Source: DASXUL01 sp036504855
GTDB taxonomy: Bacteria > Armatimonadota > DTGP01 > JAKQQT01
Reading direction: 5' to 3'
Assembly: GCA_036504855.1 (NCBI GenBank)
Contig: DASXUL010000052.1
Span: forward strand, 1 to 38,170
Length of the DNA stretch: 38,170 bases
Below, one piece after another: positions 8,288 to 16,043 of this stretch. A program made the position numbers and the translations under genes. Numbering within the stretch: position 1 is the first letter of the stretch; every line of letters starts with the position of its first letter. The notes below the pieces were generated by a model. It ran no database searches. It was not told where the DNA came from and worked only from the letters and a program-made list of their open reading frames with translations.

Positions 8288-8992
8288 CTAGAACCGCGCG
8301 ATGACCGAGGCGTGCAGGGTGCTGGTGGTGACGTTGCGGTTGGTAAAGAGGCCGATGCCCAGTTTGGCGCTGTAGGGGCCGCGGCTGAGGTAGTAACCGG
8401 GCAGGATCTCCACGCCGTCCGCGAATGGCAGGCTAGCGACGACCTCCAGGCCGGCGCGATCCCCGTTCTTCAGCGGAGTGAGGGCGCCCACGCCGATGCC
8501 GTACGAGCGGTCAGTGTGGGGGGCAAACTCCTTTCCCGCGATGAGGTTTACGGCAACTAGCGCAGCCGGGTACGTTCGGGCGCCGATCAGGCGCAACTCG
8601 CCCGAACTGTTCTCCTCGCTGTCTTTCGGCTTCTCAGCCTCCAGCGAAACCGCCGTGCGCCACTCGGTTCCTGGGAGGAAACCGGTTGCGTAGCGAAGGC
8701 CCAGGGCCGTCGCGTCGTACCTCCAGCTCTGTTCCGACGACTTGGCGACGTGGAAGTGGGGTTCCACAGCCAGATTGCGGCCGGCGGCAAAGAGCAGCGA
8801 GGGGGTGATCTCCGTGGACCGGGCCCCATCCTTATCGATGATCGTGTCCGACGAGACGAGCGCATAGGCGTGGCCTGGCAGCGGCATGTCATCTGTGGAC
8901 AATAGCAGGAAGTCCTTTCCATGGTGGGCCACGGCAGGGGCGCCCAGAGCGACAGCAGCGAAGGCGAGAATGGCGGCGCTAGGACGACGCAT
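8288..8992 (-). CDS. Predicted exported outer-membrane-like protein
   Basis: 234 residues. A signal peptide (PSAAILAFAAVALGAPAVA, then HHGKDF) is followed by alternating hydrophobic/polar stretches and a C-terminal phenylalanine (VIARF), features of outer-membrane beta-barrels. ATG 8992 is chosen because GAAGGGGG precedes it by 6 bp; it overlaps the upstream gene's stop by 14 bp. I do not recognise a named family. The neighbours (a Cys-rich protein and a heavy-metal-associated-like protein) suggest a role with metal ions at the envelope, which is inference only. Confidence 0.7.
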   Translation of the reverse strand: MRRPSAAILAFAAVALGAPAVAHHGKDFLLLSTDDMPLPGHAYALVSSDTIIDKDGARSTEITPSLLFAAGRNLAVEPHFHVAKSSEQSWRYDATALGLRYATGFLPGTEWRTAVSLEAEKPKDSEENSSGELRLIGARTYPAALVAVNLIAGKEFAPHTDRSYGIGVGALTPLKNGDRAGLEVVASLPFADGVEILPGYYLSRGPYSAKLGIGLFTNRNVTTSTLHASVIARF

Positions 8993-9449
8993 GGGCAACC
9001 CCCTTCGCCGCGGCATCGAGTTGCGCCAGCGCTACGGCCGGCGATCGGCTGAAGGTCAGCGCCACGGCGTGGGCCTTGGCGTCCGCTCGCGCGGAACGCA
9101 CGCCCGGCACGCGGGCCAATGCCCCGGCAGCGCGATCGGCATCCTCGTCGGCCGGCCACAACAGAACGCTGCCCTGGCCCATGTCGAGCTTCGACACTTG
9201 CAGCGCGAGTTCGGAGAGCGGGCGCTTCCCTTCTTCGAAAACCACGTCCAGACGGCGATCCTTTACGGACAGCGAGACCTTTCTCACGCCATCGAATCGG
9301 GGCAGCACTCGATTGGCTTCGAACGAACACTCGGCGCAAGTACAGGCCGCATTGACGCGAAATGACAGTGTCCTCGGGGCGGCAGCGGCGTGGGCTGCGG
9401 CTATGGAGACGGCGGCCAGAACAGCCGCCCGCAGGATCCGGTTTCTCAC
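8979..9449 (-). CDS. Exported heavy-metal-associated (HMA)-like domain protein
   Basis: 156 residues from GTG 9449, which has GGGAGGG about 7 bp upstream. A signal peptide (AAVLAAVSIAAAHAAAAP) is followed by a ferredoxin-like half of HMA type: the metal motif ACTCAEC replaces the usual MxCxxC, then FDGVRKVSLSVKDRRLDVVF matches the pattern of HMA strands. A second similar half (ALARVPGVRSARADAKAHAVALTF) has no cysteines. It probably binds a soft metal or is a redox-active periplasmic domain. It overlaps the outer-membrane gene that follows, so the two are co-translated. Confidence 0.65.
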   Translation of the reverse strand: MRNRILRAAVLAAVSIAAAHAAAAPRTLSFRVNAACTCAECSFEANRVLPRFDGVRKVSLSVKDRRLDVVFEEGKRPLSELALQVSKLDMGQGSVLLWPADEDADRAAGALARVPGVRSARADAKAHAVALTFSRSPAVALAQLDAAAKGVAHASS

Positions 9450-9544
9450 TGATGTTCCCTCCCGGGCCCAGCCGCACAGCGGCGAGCCCTCACAGCCGGC
9501 GCGAACGCGTGTCTCAGCGTACGGCCGGGCGACGATCGGCGCAT

Positions 9545-9922
9545 TCAGACAGGAGGGAGAGGGGGCGGGCGATCCGGGGGCTCTGGGCGCGCGAGGGACC
9601 CCGGCCCGTTTCCTGCCGGCAGGTGGGCGAGGCGATCCGTCGGAGAAGACGCGGCATCCTCGACACGACAGGCGGGCAGTGGCATCATAGGGATAACGCC
9701 GAAACCGGCGTCCGGCGCGGCGGCGCAGCCGGCGCGCAGGCCGGCCGGCAGCCCGGCCGCGCGATGGTGGGCGCAGCAGCAGAACCGGCCGCCGGCGCAC
9801 ACGGCGCACCGGCATACGAGAGACTGCGCGGCTCGCGCCTCAACCGAAATGCCGTCCGCGATCCTCAACCCGGCCATACAGACCAGGAGCAGGAACCCCA
9901 GATATATGAGCCTTCGTGCCAT
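9545..9922 (-). CDS. Small cysteine-rich membrane or exported protein, unknown function
   Basis: About 125 residues if ATG 9922 is the start. An N-terminal hydrophobic segment (LIYLGFLLLVCMAGL) is followed by a cysteine/histidine cluster, CRCAVCAGGRFCCCAHHR, and a proline-rich tail. Metal binding is plausible. The Shine-Dalgarno is weak (GGAG only three bases from ATG) and the C-terminal half is compositionally like noise for this GC content, so the gene is uncertain. It lies 95 bp upstream of the HMA-like gene on the same strand, which favours a small metal-handling operon. Confidence 0.45.
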   Translation of the reverse strand: MARRLIYLGFLLLVCMAGLRIADGISVEARAAQSLVCRCAVCAGGRFCCCAHHRAAGLPAGLRAGCAAAPDAGFGVIPMMPLPACRVEDAASSPTDRLAHLPAGNGPGSLARPEPPDRPPPLPPV

Positions 9923-10014
9923 GCACTCCGAACAACGGAGCAAGGTCGCTGGAGGTTCCATCGGGCGGGCGCGAAAAACCGTGGCCGCGCATCCGTCGGC
10001 TCGGCACACGATCA

Positions 10015-10046
10015 TTGCCCAAGGGCGCGCCGCAAACGCCTATACT
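10015..10046 (+). promoter_or_regulatory. Possible ferritin promoter
   Basis: A good -10 hexamer TATACT (10041-10046) sits 29 bp before the ferritin ATG. The nearest -35-like hexamer is TTGCCC at 10015-10020, but the 20-bp spacer is long, so only the -10 is persuasive. No Fur-box-like sequence was noticed. Confidence 0.3.
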
Positions 10047-10075
10047 GAGGCAAGCTTATCCACAGGAGACCACAC

Positions 10076-10561
10076 ATGCTGATCAGTAAGAACCTCAACG
10101 CTCGCATCAACGAGGAAATCGGACGCGAACTCTTCGCCTCCAACCAGTACATCGCGCTGGCCGCATACTGCGACAGCATCGCTATGAAGCTGCTCGCCGG
10201 GATGTTCACCAAACAAGCCGCCGAAGAGCGCGATCACGCCATGAAGTTCGTGAAGTATCTCATGGACGTTGGCGGCGAGGTGGCTCTGCCGGCCATCGAT
10301 GCCCCGAGATCCGCTTTCACCAGCGTTGAACAGGTTGTACAGACGGCTCTGGACTGGGAGCTCAAGATCACGGCCTGCATCAATGACCTGATGACCGTGG
10401 CCGTCGAGGAAAAGGACTACGCGGCCCAGGATTTCCTGCGCTGGTTCGTCACGGAGCAGGTCGAAGAGGTCTCCACGATGGACAACATGCTGAAGGTCGT
10501 GAGGGCCTCCGGCGAGCGCAACCTGCTGATGGTCGAAGCCTACCTGGTGCACAGCAAGTAA
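10076..10561 (+). CDS. Ferritin (non-haem bacterial ferritin)
   Basis: 161 residues, the normal length of bacterial FtnA-type ferritins, which oxidise Fe(II) and store it as a mineral core in a 24-mer. A four-helix bundle is evident. Iron-site motifs seen: EEIGRELFASNQY near residue 14, AAEERDHAMKF (E/H pair) near 50, and WFVTEQVEE near 123, matching the ferroxidase ligands of the family. AGGAGA lies 7 bp before ATG. It is monocistronic, convergent with ilvA and divergent from the metal-handling operon. Apparently cytoplasmic, no signal peptide. Confidence 0.92.
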   Translation: MLISKNLNARINEEIGRELFASNQYIALAAYCDSIAMKLLAGMFTKQAAEERDHAMKFVKYLMDVGGEVALPAIDAPRSAFTSVEQVVQTALDWELKITACINDLMTVAVEEKDYAAQDFLRWFVTEQVEEVSTMDNMLKVVRASGERNLLMVEAYLVHSK

Positions 10562-10586
10562 GCGCAACAGGCGCAAGAGACAAGGA

Positions 10587-10628
10587 CGGGGGCGGCGTTC
10601 CGGAAGGCTTTCCAGATCGCCGCCCCCG
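10587..10628. terminator. Bidirectional terminator between ferritin and ilvA
   Basis: An 11-bp perfect stem (CGGGGGCGGCG at 10587-10597 with CGCCGCCCCCG at 10618-10628) encloses a 20-base loop that can pair further (GGAA/TTCC). It lies between two convergent genes, 26 bp after the ferritin stop and 11 bp beyond the ilvA stop. There is no clear oligo-T on either side. Confidence 0.7.
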
Positions 10629-10638
10629 TAGTCGTCTG

Positions 10639-12147
10639 TCACACGAGAAAGAACCTGTAAGCGGGGTTCTCGGATTCGGGCCAGTAGGGGTAGCCGAGGG
10701 TGGACAGGAAGCGACGAAACTTCGGCATGTCCGCGTCCGGCGCCTCGATTCCGGCCAGAACGCGGCCCGCATCGGCGCCGTGGTTGCGGTAATGGAAGAG
10801 ACTGATGTTCCAGTGTCCGCCGAGGGTGTCCAGAAACTCGAACAGGGCGCCCGGGCGCTCTGGGAACTCGAACCGGTAGAGGCGCTCGTTGCGCGTCTCC
10901 GCGCTGCGTCCGCCGACCATGTGACGGATGTGCAGCTTCGCCATCTCGTTGTCGGAGAGGTCGAGCACCTCGTGGCCCTGACGGGTCAGCTCCGCCGCCA
11001 GCGCCTCGGCGTCCGCCCTCCCAGTCGTGCTCACCCCAACAAACACGGCCGCCTTATCGCGCGTGTGGAGGCGATAGTTGAATTCCGTGATCGTGCGGCG
11101 TCCCAGCGCCGCGCAGAACCCCCGGAACGAGCCCGGCCGTTCGGCCAACGACACAGCGAACAGCGCCTCACGCTGCTCGCCTAACTCGGCGCGCTCCGCC
11201 ACGTAGCGCAGGCGGTCGAAGTTCATGTTCGCCCCAGACAGAACCGCGGCAAGTTGCGCCCCGGCATACCCGGATGACACGGCCTTCTTCAGACCCGCCA
11301 CGGCCAGCGCGCCGGCCGGCTCACAGATGGAGCGGGTATCGTCGAACACGTCCTTGATGGCCGCGCACACCTCGTCGTTGGTTACGCGAACGATCTCATC
11401 GACCGTGTCCCGGATAATGGCGAACGTCAGCTTCCCCACCTCGCGCACGGCCACGCCGTCGGCAAAGATGCCCACCTGATCGAGCTTCACGCGCCGGCCC
11501 GCCTCAAGGCTGCGGTACATGGCGTCGGCCTCAAACGGCTCCACGCCCACAACGCGGATCTCGGGGGCAACCGCCTTGAGGTATCCAGCGATTCCGGCAA
11601 TCAGGCCGCCTCCGCCCACCGGCACGAATACGGCATCGAGCTGGCCGTGGCTCTGGCGCAAGATCTCGTCGGCAATGGTGCCCTGTCCAGCGATGACCAG
11701 CGGATCGTCATAGGGGTGGATCTGGGTCATCCCGCACTCGGCCACCAAGGCGTCGCAGTGGGCCTGAGCGTCGGAATAGGACTCGCCGGCGAGAACAACC
11801 TCGGCGCCGAGGGCGCGAACCGCCTCCACTTTGATCTCCGGCGTGGTGCGCGGCATCACGATGACGGCGCGAATTCCGATCTGCCGGGCGCTGTAGGCCA
11901 CGCCCTGGGCGTGGTTGCCGGCGCTGGCGGCGATGACTCCGGCGCTCCGCTGCTCCGCGTTGAGGCTGGCGATCTTGTTGTAGGCGCCGCGCAGCTTGAA
12001 GCTGAAAACCGGCTGCAAGTCCTCGCGCTTCAACAGCACGTCGCGCCCGAGGCGCGCGGACAGTTTCGGCGCCGGCTCCAGCGGCGTCTCCCGCGCCACG
12101 TCATACACGCGACTGCGCAGCACATCTATCAGTAGGTTACGACTCAT
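10639..12147 (-). CDS. ilvA: Threonine ammonia-lyase, biosynthetic type
   Basis: 502 residues, close to E. coli IlvA (514). It deaminates L-threonine to 2-oxobutanoate and ammonium, the first step to isoleucine; it can also act on serine. Seen: PLP lysine K51 in FSFKLRGAYNK, the PLP-phosphate loop VGGGGLIAG, and two C-terminal ACT-like regulatory domains (ALFAVSLAERPGSFRGF and LYRFEFPERPGALFEF), which predict feedback control by isoleucine. ATG 12147 chosen by homology to the family N-terminus (MSRNLLIDVLRSRVYD); no strong ribosome site is visible and a GTG precedes it directly. It lies 52 bp after the kinase fusion on the same strand, so it may be the last gene of the hydrogenase-maturation transcript. 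Confidence 0.92.
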   Translation of the reverse strand: MSRNLLIDVLRSRVYDVARETPLEPAPKLSARLGRDVLLKREDLQPVFSFKLRGAYNKIASLNAEQRSAGVIAASAGNHAQGVAYSARQIGIRAVIVMPRTTPEIKVEAVRALGAEVVLAGESYSDAQAHCDALVAECGMTQIHPYDDPLVIAGQGTIADEILRQSHGQLDAVFVPVGGGGLIAGIAGYLKAVAPEIRVVGVEPFEADAMYRSLEAGRRVKLDQVGIFADGVAVREVGKLTFAIIRDTVDEIVRVTNDEVCAAIKDVFDDTRSICEPAGALAVAGLKKAVSSGYAGAQLAAVLSGANMNFDRLRYVAERAELGEQREALFAVSLAERPGSFRGFCAALGRRTITEFNYRLHTRDKAAVFVGVSTTGRADAEALAAELTRQGHEVLDLSDNEMAKLHIRHMVGGRSAETRNERLYRFEFPERPGALFEFLDTLGGHWNISLFHYRNHGADAGRVLAGIEAPDADMPKFRRFLSTLGYPYWPESENPAYRFFLV

Positions 12148-12199
12148 CACTATCAGGGTAGACCCTGGCCGGCCCACAGGAGGAACCGCTGAGCGCCAA

Positions 12200-14779
12200 T
12201 CACTCGATCAGCCCGCTGCCGCTCACCGCGTGACATGCGAACATCACGGGGTCCACGGAGGCAGGGCCGTAGTAACGCGCGGTAAGGGCGGCGCGCACGG
12301 CCGGCATGGCCGATCGGTCGGCCAGGACCATGATGCAGCCGCCGAGGCCGGCGCCGGAGAGCTGGGCTCCGCGCACGCCTGGAACGGTCAGTGCAATGTC
12401 AACCATGTGGTCGATCTCCGGCAGGCTGCACGCATAGGCGCCTGGCTGGCCAGCCATCTCCGCGGTTGGCTCCCCACGGTTCGCGGCTGCGATCCAGCTG
12501 TCCATCTCCGCGTCGCCATAAGAGAGACGGAACGGCTTTGGCGCGCCGTCTCTCCACCGCGCCACCCGGTCACCATCGTGCGAGACGTTCATCCACCGCC
12601 CGAACTCCTCGCTCCGGCCCGCCACAAGGAGGTCCACACACATGCGGCTGCGCTCGCACTCAGCGAGGCCGTAGGTTACCACGGCGCGAACGGGGTATGG
12701 CCCTGGTTCCTCGGAGTGAGTGGCAAGGATGTGCTCCGCCGTCTCCGGGGGAAGCGCGGCGCGCACCTCGTCGCGGCTCATCTTCGCGGGAAGCGCCCGC
12801 AGCAGGCCGAGAAGGCTCGCGGGGGCCAGCCCGAGGTTCTCGGGCGTGATGTCGCGCAGGTGCTCAATTCGGGCAGCGTGTTCGGGGAAGCGCGCCTTCA
12901 GAAGCTCGCGGCCGATGTGGTAGCAGGCCACGCGGTGGTTGAAGGCGTCTCTCACGCCGGCGTTTTTCCGCGCCGCCACGCCCGAGTGGCAAACGAGGAA
13001 GGCGTCTCCAGGAGACAGCGGCGCCGCCGTCATCACGCGGAACGGGAGGAAACCCATCTGAACCGTGTGCCCCTGCCGAGCGAACTTCATCGCCGCGTGG
13101 TCTCCCGCGCCGCCGCGCGTGCCCACATACCACTCGCCCTCGCCGCACAACTCCACGAACCGCTCCGGGGCGACGCTGATGTGGTTCAGGGCCACGATAC
13201 CCTCGGCCGCGGCGACCACCAATGCGGAGGAAGATGACAGACCGGCGGCGATCGGGATATCGCCCGCCGCGGCGATGTTCATCCCTCTAAGCGGCCGGTC
13301 TCCCAGGAACGCCTGGAAACGCGCCACGGCCGATTCCAGGTACAGGCTCCATTCGCCGCGCCGGCTCGCCGTTCGGCCGGTTACGTCTGGCCCGTTCACG
13401 TAATCCAGCCACGGCTGTCCGGAATAGCCGTGCACGGCATCGTCAGTGCTGAACGTAGCCTCAGGGAACCGATCTCCGTCCACGCTATGGGCGATCACGC
13501 GGCGGTCCTCCCGCGGACCGATGATGAGAACCGCTTCACGGTCAATCGCCAGGAAATTCCCGCAACCGCCTTGATGGTCGATATGGCGGCCCATCACGTT
13601 CAAGCGACCCGGCGCGCGCGCGACGAGGACAGGCTCGTCCCCAAAGCGCTGCACGTAGCCTTCCAGAGCCTTGATCAGCAGCGCCCGCCGGGCGCCAAGG
13701 TCTGCGCCTTCGCCGTACACGGAGGCCAGCCTCGAAGCGGGCCCCTTCATCTCCGCCAACCGCTGCGATGCGGCGCGCAAAAGGTCGGGGCGATCGGCGC
13801 CGGCGACCCTGCCCAAACCCGCCAGATGGCGGACAACGCGCTCGTACTCCTCCGGCGTGTTGAAGGCCATGACGTCGGTGGCGCGCGCCACGGGCACGGT
13901 GACGATGGCGGCGCGCCTGGCTGCCAGGATGCGCACGGCGTCGGTGAGGTATTCCTCGCGCTGAGCGTTGTCGGATGATAGGGCGTCTACGGCGGCGTAC
14001 AGGGCACGAGCGCGGAACACGTAGACGCTGAGGTTAGCGCCAAGCGCGTTCGCCGCCGAGACGTCATCGCCCGTGTCTGGAAAGACCGCATCCAGCCGTT
14101 CCCGGTCGATCGCCTCGCCGGAGGCGGCGATTTCCCAAAGGGAACCCATAGCCGTCGCGGCCTTCTTCTCGGTCGGGAAGGCCGCCGCAAACAGCGCCAG
14201 CGCCTCGCCGGGCGCAACCGGACGGACAGCGGTGATGCGGCGGAGGTCCGAAAGCAGCTCGGCCCGCGCAATGTCGGCCACTTCGACGATGGCGGCGGGG
14301 CGTCCCGCTCCATCGTGGAGAACGCGGCCGGAAGTGGGGAAATCCACCGTGTCGCCCGTGATGAAGGCCATATCGCAGCCGGTGGACCGGAACGCTTCCA
14401 GCAGAGATCGCAGCGCGCCCGCGGCGATCACCTTGTCGCCGGCAACAACCAGCACGTCGCCGCTGTAGCCTTCGGCGCGCAGCGCATCGGCAGCGGCCCG
14501 CGCCGCGTTGCCCGTGCCGCGCTGTTCGGCCTGCGGACAGAAGACGTGACGCTCCGGGGAGTCCTTCAGGGCGTCCCGCACCTGATCGGCAAGGGCGCCG
14601 ACCACCACGTAATGCGCTGACGCGCCGGCATCGGCGTAAAGCCGCACCGCGCGCCTGATCACGGTATCTCCGCCCAAAGGGAAGCACACCTTATGCCGGT
14701 TCGGGGCGTTCATGCGCGACCCCTTTCCGGCGGCGAGGATCACGGAGACGAGCGGTCTGGGGGCTTCTGCTGCGGGCAT
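12200..14779 (-). CDS. Bifunctional sugar nucleotidyltransferase / GHMP (galactokinase-like) kinase
   Basis: 859 residues from ATG 14779 (AAGGA 7 bp upstream). Residues about 10-330 form a GlmU-type NTP transferase: VILAAGKGSRM with K30, VVAGDK in place of the usual metal-site Asp motif, and EEYLTDAV near 275. Residues about 385-859 are a galactokinase-like GHMP kinase: ARAPGRLNVMGRHIDHQGG at 387-405, phosphate loop IPIAAGLSSSSAL at 508-520, likely catalytic D560 in GGAGDHAAM, and SGAGLGGCIMVL near the C-terminus. The usual GEH of galactokinases is GRH here, so the sugar may not be galactose. Fused kinase and nucleotidyltransferase suggests salvage of a free sugar to an NDP-sugar, as in the fucokinase/GDP-fucose pyrophosphorylase enzymes. 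It lies 19 bp after hydF, so it is co-transcribed with the hydrogenase maturation genes. Both domain calls are good, substrate unknown. Confidence 0.85.
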   Translation of the reverse strand: MPAAEAPRPLVSVILAAGKGSRMNAPNRHKVCFPLGGDTVIRRAVRLYADAGASAHYVVVGALADQVRDALKDSPERHVFCPQAEQRGTGNAARAAADALRAEGYSGDVLVVAGDKVIAAGALRSLLEAFRSTGCDMAFITGDTVDFPTSGRVLHDGAGRPAAIVEVADIARAELLSDLRRITAVRPVAPGEALALFAAAFPTEKKAATAMGSLWEIAASGEAIDRERLDAVFPDTGDDVSAANALGANLSVYVFRARALYAAVDALSSDNAQREEYLTDAVRILAARRAAIVTVPVARATDVMAFNTPEEYERVVRHLAGLGRVAGADRPDLLRAASQRLAEMKGPASRLASVYGEGADLGARRALLIKALEGYVQRFGDEPVLVARAPGRLNVMGRHIDHQGGCGNFLAIDREAVLIIGPREDRRVIAHSVDGDRFPEATFSTDDAVHGYSGQPWLDYVNGPDVTGRTASRRGEWSLYLESAVARFQAFLGDRPLRGMNIAAAGDIPIAAGLSSSSALVVAAAEGIVALNHISVAPERFVELCGEGEWYVGTRGGAGDHAAMKFARQGHTVQMGFLPFRVMTAAPLSPGDAFLVCHSGVAARKNAGVRDAFNHRVACYHIGRELLKARFPEHAARIEHLRDITPENLGLAPASLLGLLRALPAKMSRDEVRAALPPETAEHILATHSEEPGPYPVRAVVTYGLAECERSRMCVDLLVAGRSEEFGRWMNVSHDGDRVARWRDGAPKPFRLSYGDAEMDSWIAAANRGEPTAEMAGQPGAYACSLPEIDHMVDIALTVPGVRGAQLSGAGLGGCIMVLADRSAMPAVRAALTARYYGPASVDPVMFACHAVSGSGLIE

Positions 14780-14798
14780 GGCGGTTCCTTGGCGTGAG

Positions 14799-16043
14799 TT
14801 ACGCGAGATCCCGCGTCTTTCGCTCCTCGTCGTACGCTTCCCGAGCGGCGGGGAAAGGGGCAAGAGCGCGGTCGAACACGCCTAGCGTGTAGGCGATGGT
14901 CATGCCATAGTTTGTGATCGGGACCCCAGCCTTTCGGCAATGCAGGATTCGGCTCAGCATGGAACGGCGGTTCAGGGTACACGATCCGCAGTGCACCACG
15001 AGGTCATACGAGGCCAGATCCGAGGGGAAATCCTGCCCCTGAACGTGCGTGAAGCTCAGTTCGCCGCCCACGTACTGGGTCAGCCACCGCGGTATCTTCA
15101 CGCGGCCAATGTCGTCGCCAATGGGGTGGTGGGTGCAGGCTTCGGCCACCAGGATGCGGCTGCCAGGCTTCAGGCGGTCGATGGACATGGCCCCGCGCAC
15201 GAACTCCGCCAGGTCGCCCTTGGCCCGCGAGAAGAGGATGGAGAACGAGGTCATGCGCACATCGCGCGGCGTGTCCGCGGCCACCTTCAGAAACGCCTGA
15301 CTGTCTGTGACGACCATGGCCGGAGGCCGATGCAACATCTCCAGCGCGCGACGCAGTTCCCGTTCCTTCACCACCATGCACATCGCGTCGTGGTCCAGCA
15401 AGTCCCGAATGGCCTGCACCTGCGGCATGATGAGGCGGCCTTTGGGGGCTTCCATGTCGATAGGAACGACCAGGATCACCAGGTCTCCCGGGTCTACCAA
15501 GTCGCCTAACACGGCGGGGGCGTTCACGATATCGTCGGGCGCGGCCTGGATCAGCGCCTCGCGCAGGTCCAGAACGCCTTCCCCCCGGCTGGCGATGGTG
15601 ACTACGCAACTCACATTCGCGGCTTCCAGGCGCTGGCGAGCGGCGGCGTCTGGCGATTGCAGATCCGCCTTGTTGAAGACCACGATGGCCGGCGTCTTCC
15701 TGTTCTGGAGCTCGGCCAGGATGCCTTCCTCGAAACTCCCCCAGCCGGCCTCGGCTACAACGATGATGCCCACGTCCGTACGGTCGAACGCCTTCCGCGT
15801 CTTCTCGATGCGCAGCTCGCCCAGCGCGCCTTCGTCATCCACTCCGGCCGTGTCGATGAACAGCACGGGGCCGATGGGCAGCATCTCCATCGGCTTCTCA
15901 ACGGGGTCCGTTGTAGTGCCGGCCATGCTGGAAACGATGGATACGTTCTGGCGCGTGATGGCGTTGAGCAGCGACGATTTGCCAGTGTTCCGGCGACCGA
16001 AGATGCCGATGTGCAGGCGCAGGGATTTGGGGGCTGATGTCAT
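14799..16043 (-). CDS. hydF: [FeFe] hydrogenase H-cluster maturation GTPase HydF
   Basis: 414 residues, the normal HydF length. HydF is the scaffold that carries the diiron subcluster and delivers it to HydA. Seen: N-terminal GTPase with Walker A GRRNTGKS (16-23), DTAG (64-67) and NKAD (124-127); then the C-terminal cluster-binding region with CTH (C303, H305) and HCGSC (351-355), the conserved Cys/His set for its [4Fe-4S] cluster. The ATG at 16043 overlaps the aspA stop (ATGA, 16040-16043). Fourth gene of the maturation operon. Confidence 0.96.
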   Translation of the reverse strand: MTSAPKSLRLHIGIFGRRNTGKSSLLNAITRQNVSIVSSMAGTTTDPVEKPMEMLPIGPVLFIDTAGVDDEGALGELRIEKTRKAFDRTDVGIIVVAEAGWGSFEEGILAELQNRKTPAIVVFNKADLQSPDAAARQRLEAANVSCVVTIASRGEGVLDLREALIQAAPDDIVNAPAVLGDLVDPGDLVILVVPIDMEAPKGRLIMPQVQAIRDLLDHDAMCMVVKERELRRALEMLHRPPAMVVTDSQAFLKVAADTPRDVRMTSFSILFSRAKGDLAEFVRGAMSIDRLKPGSRILVAEACTHHPIGDDIGRVKIPRWLTQYVGGELSFTHVQGQDFPSDLASYDLVVHCGSCTLNRRSMLSRILHCRKAGVPITNYGMTIAYTLGVFDRALAPFPAAREAYDEERKTRDLA

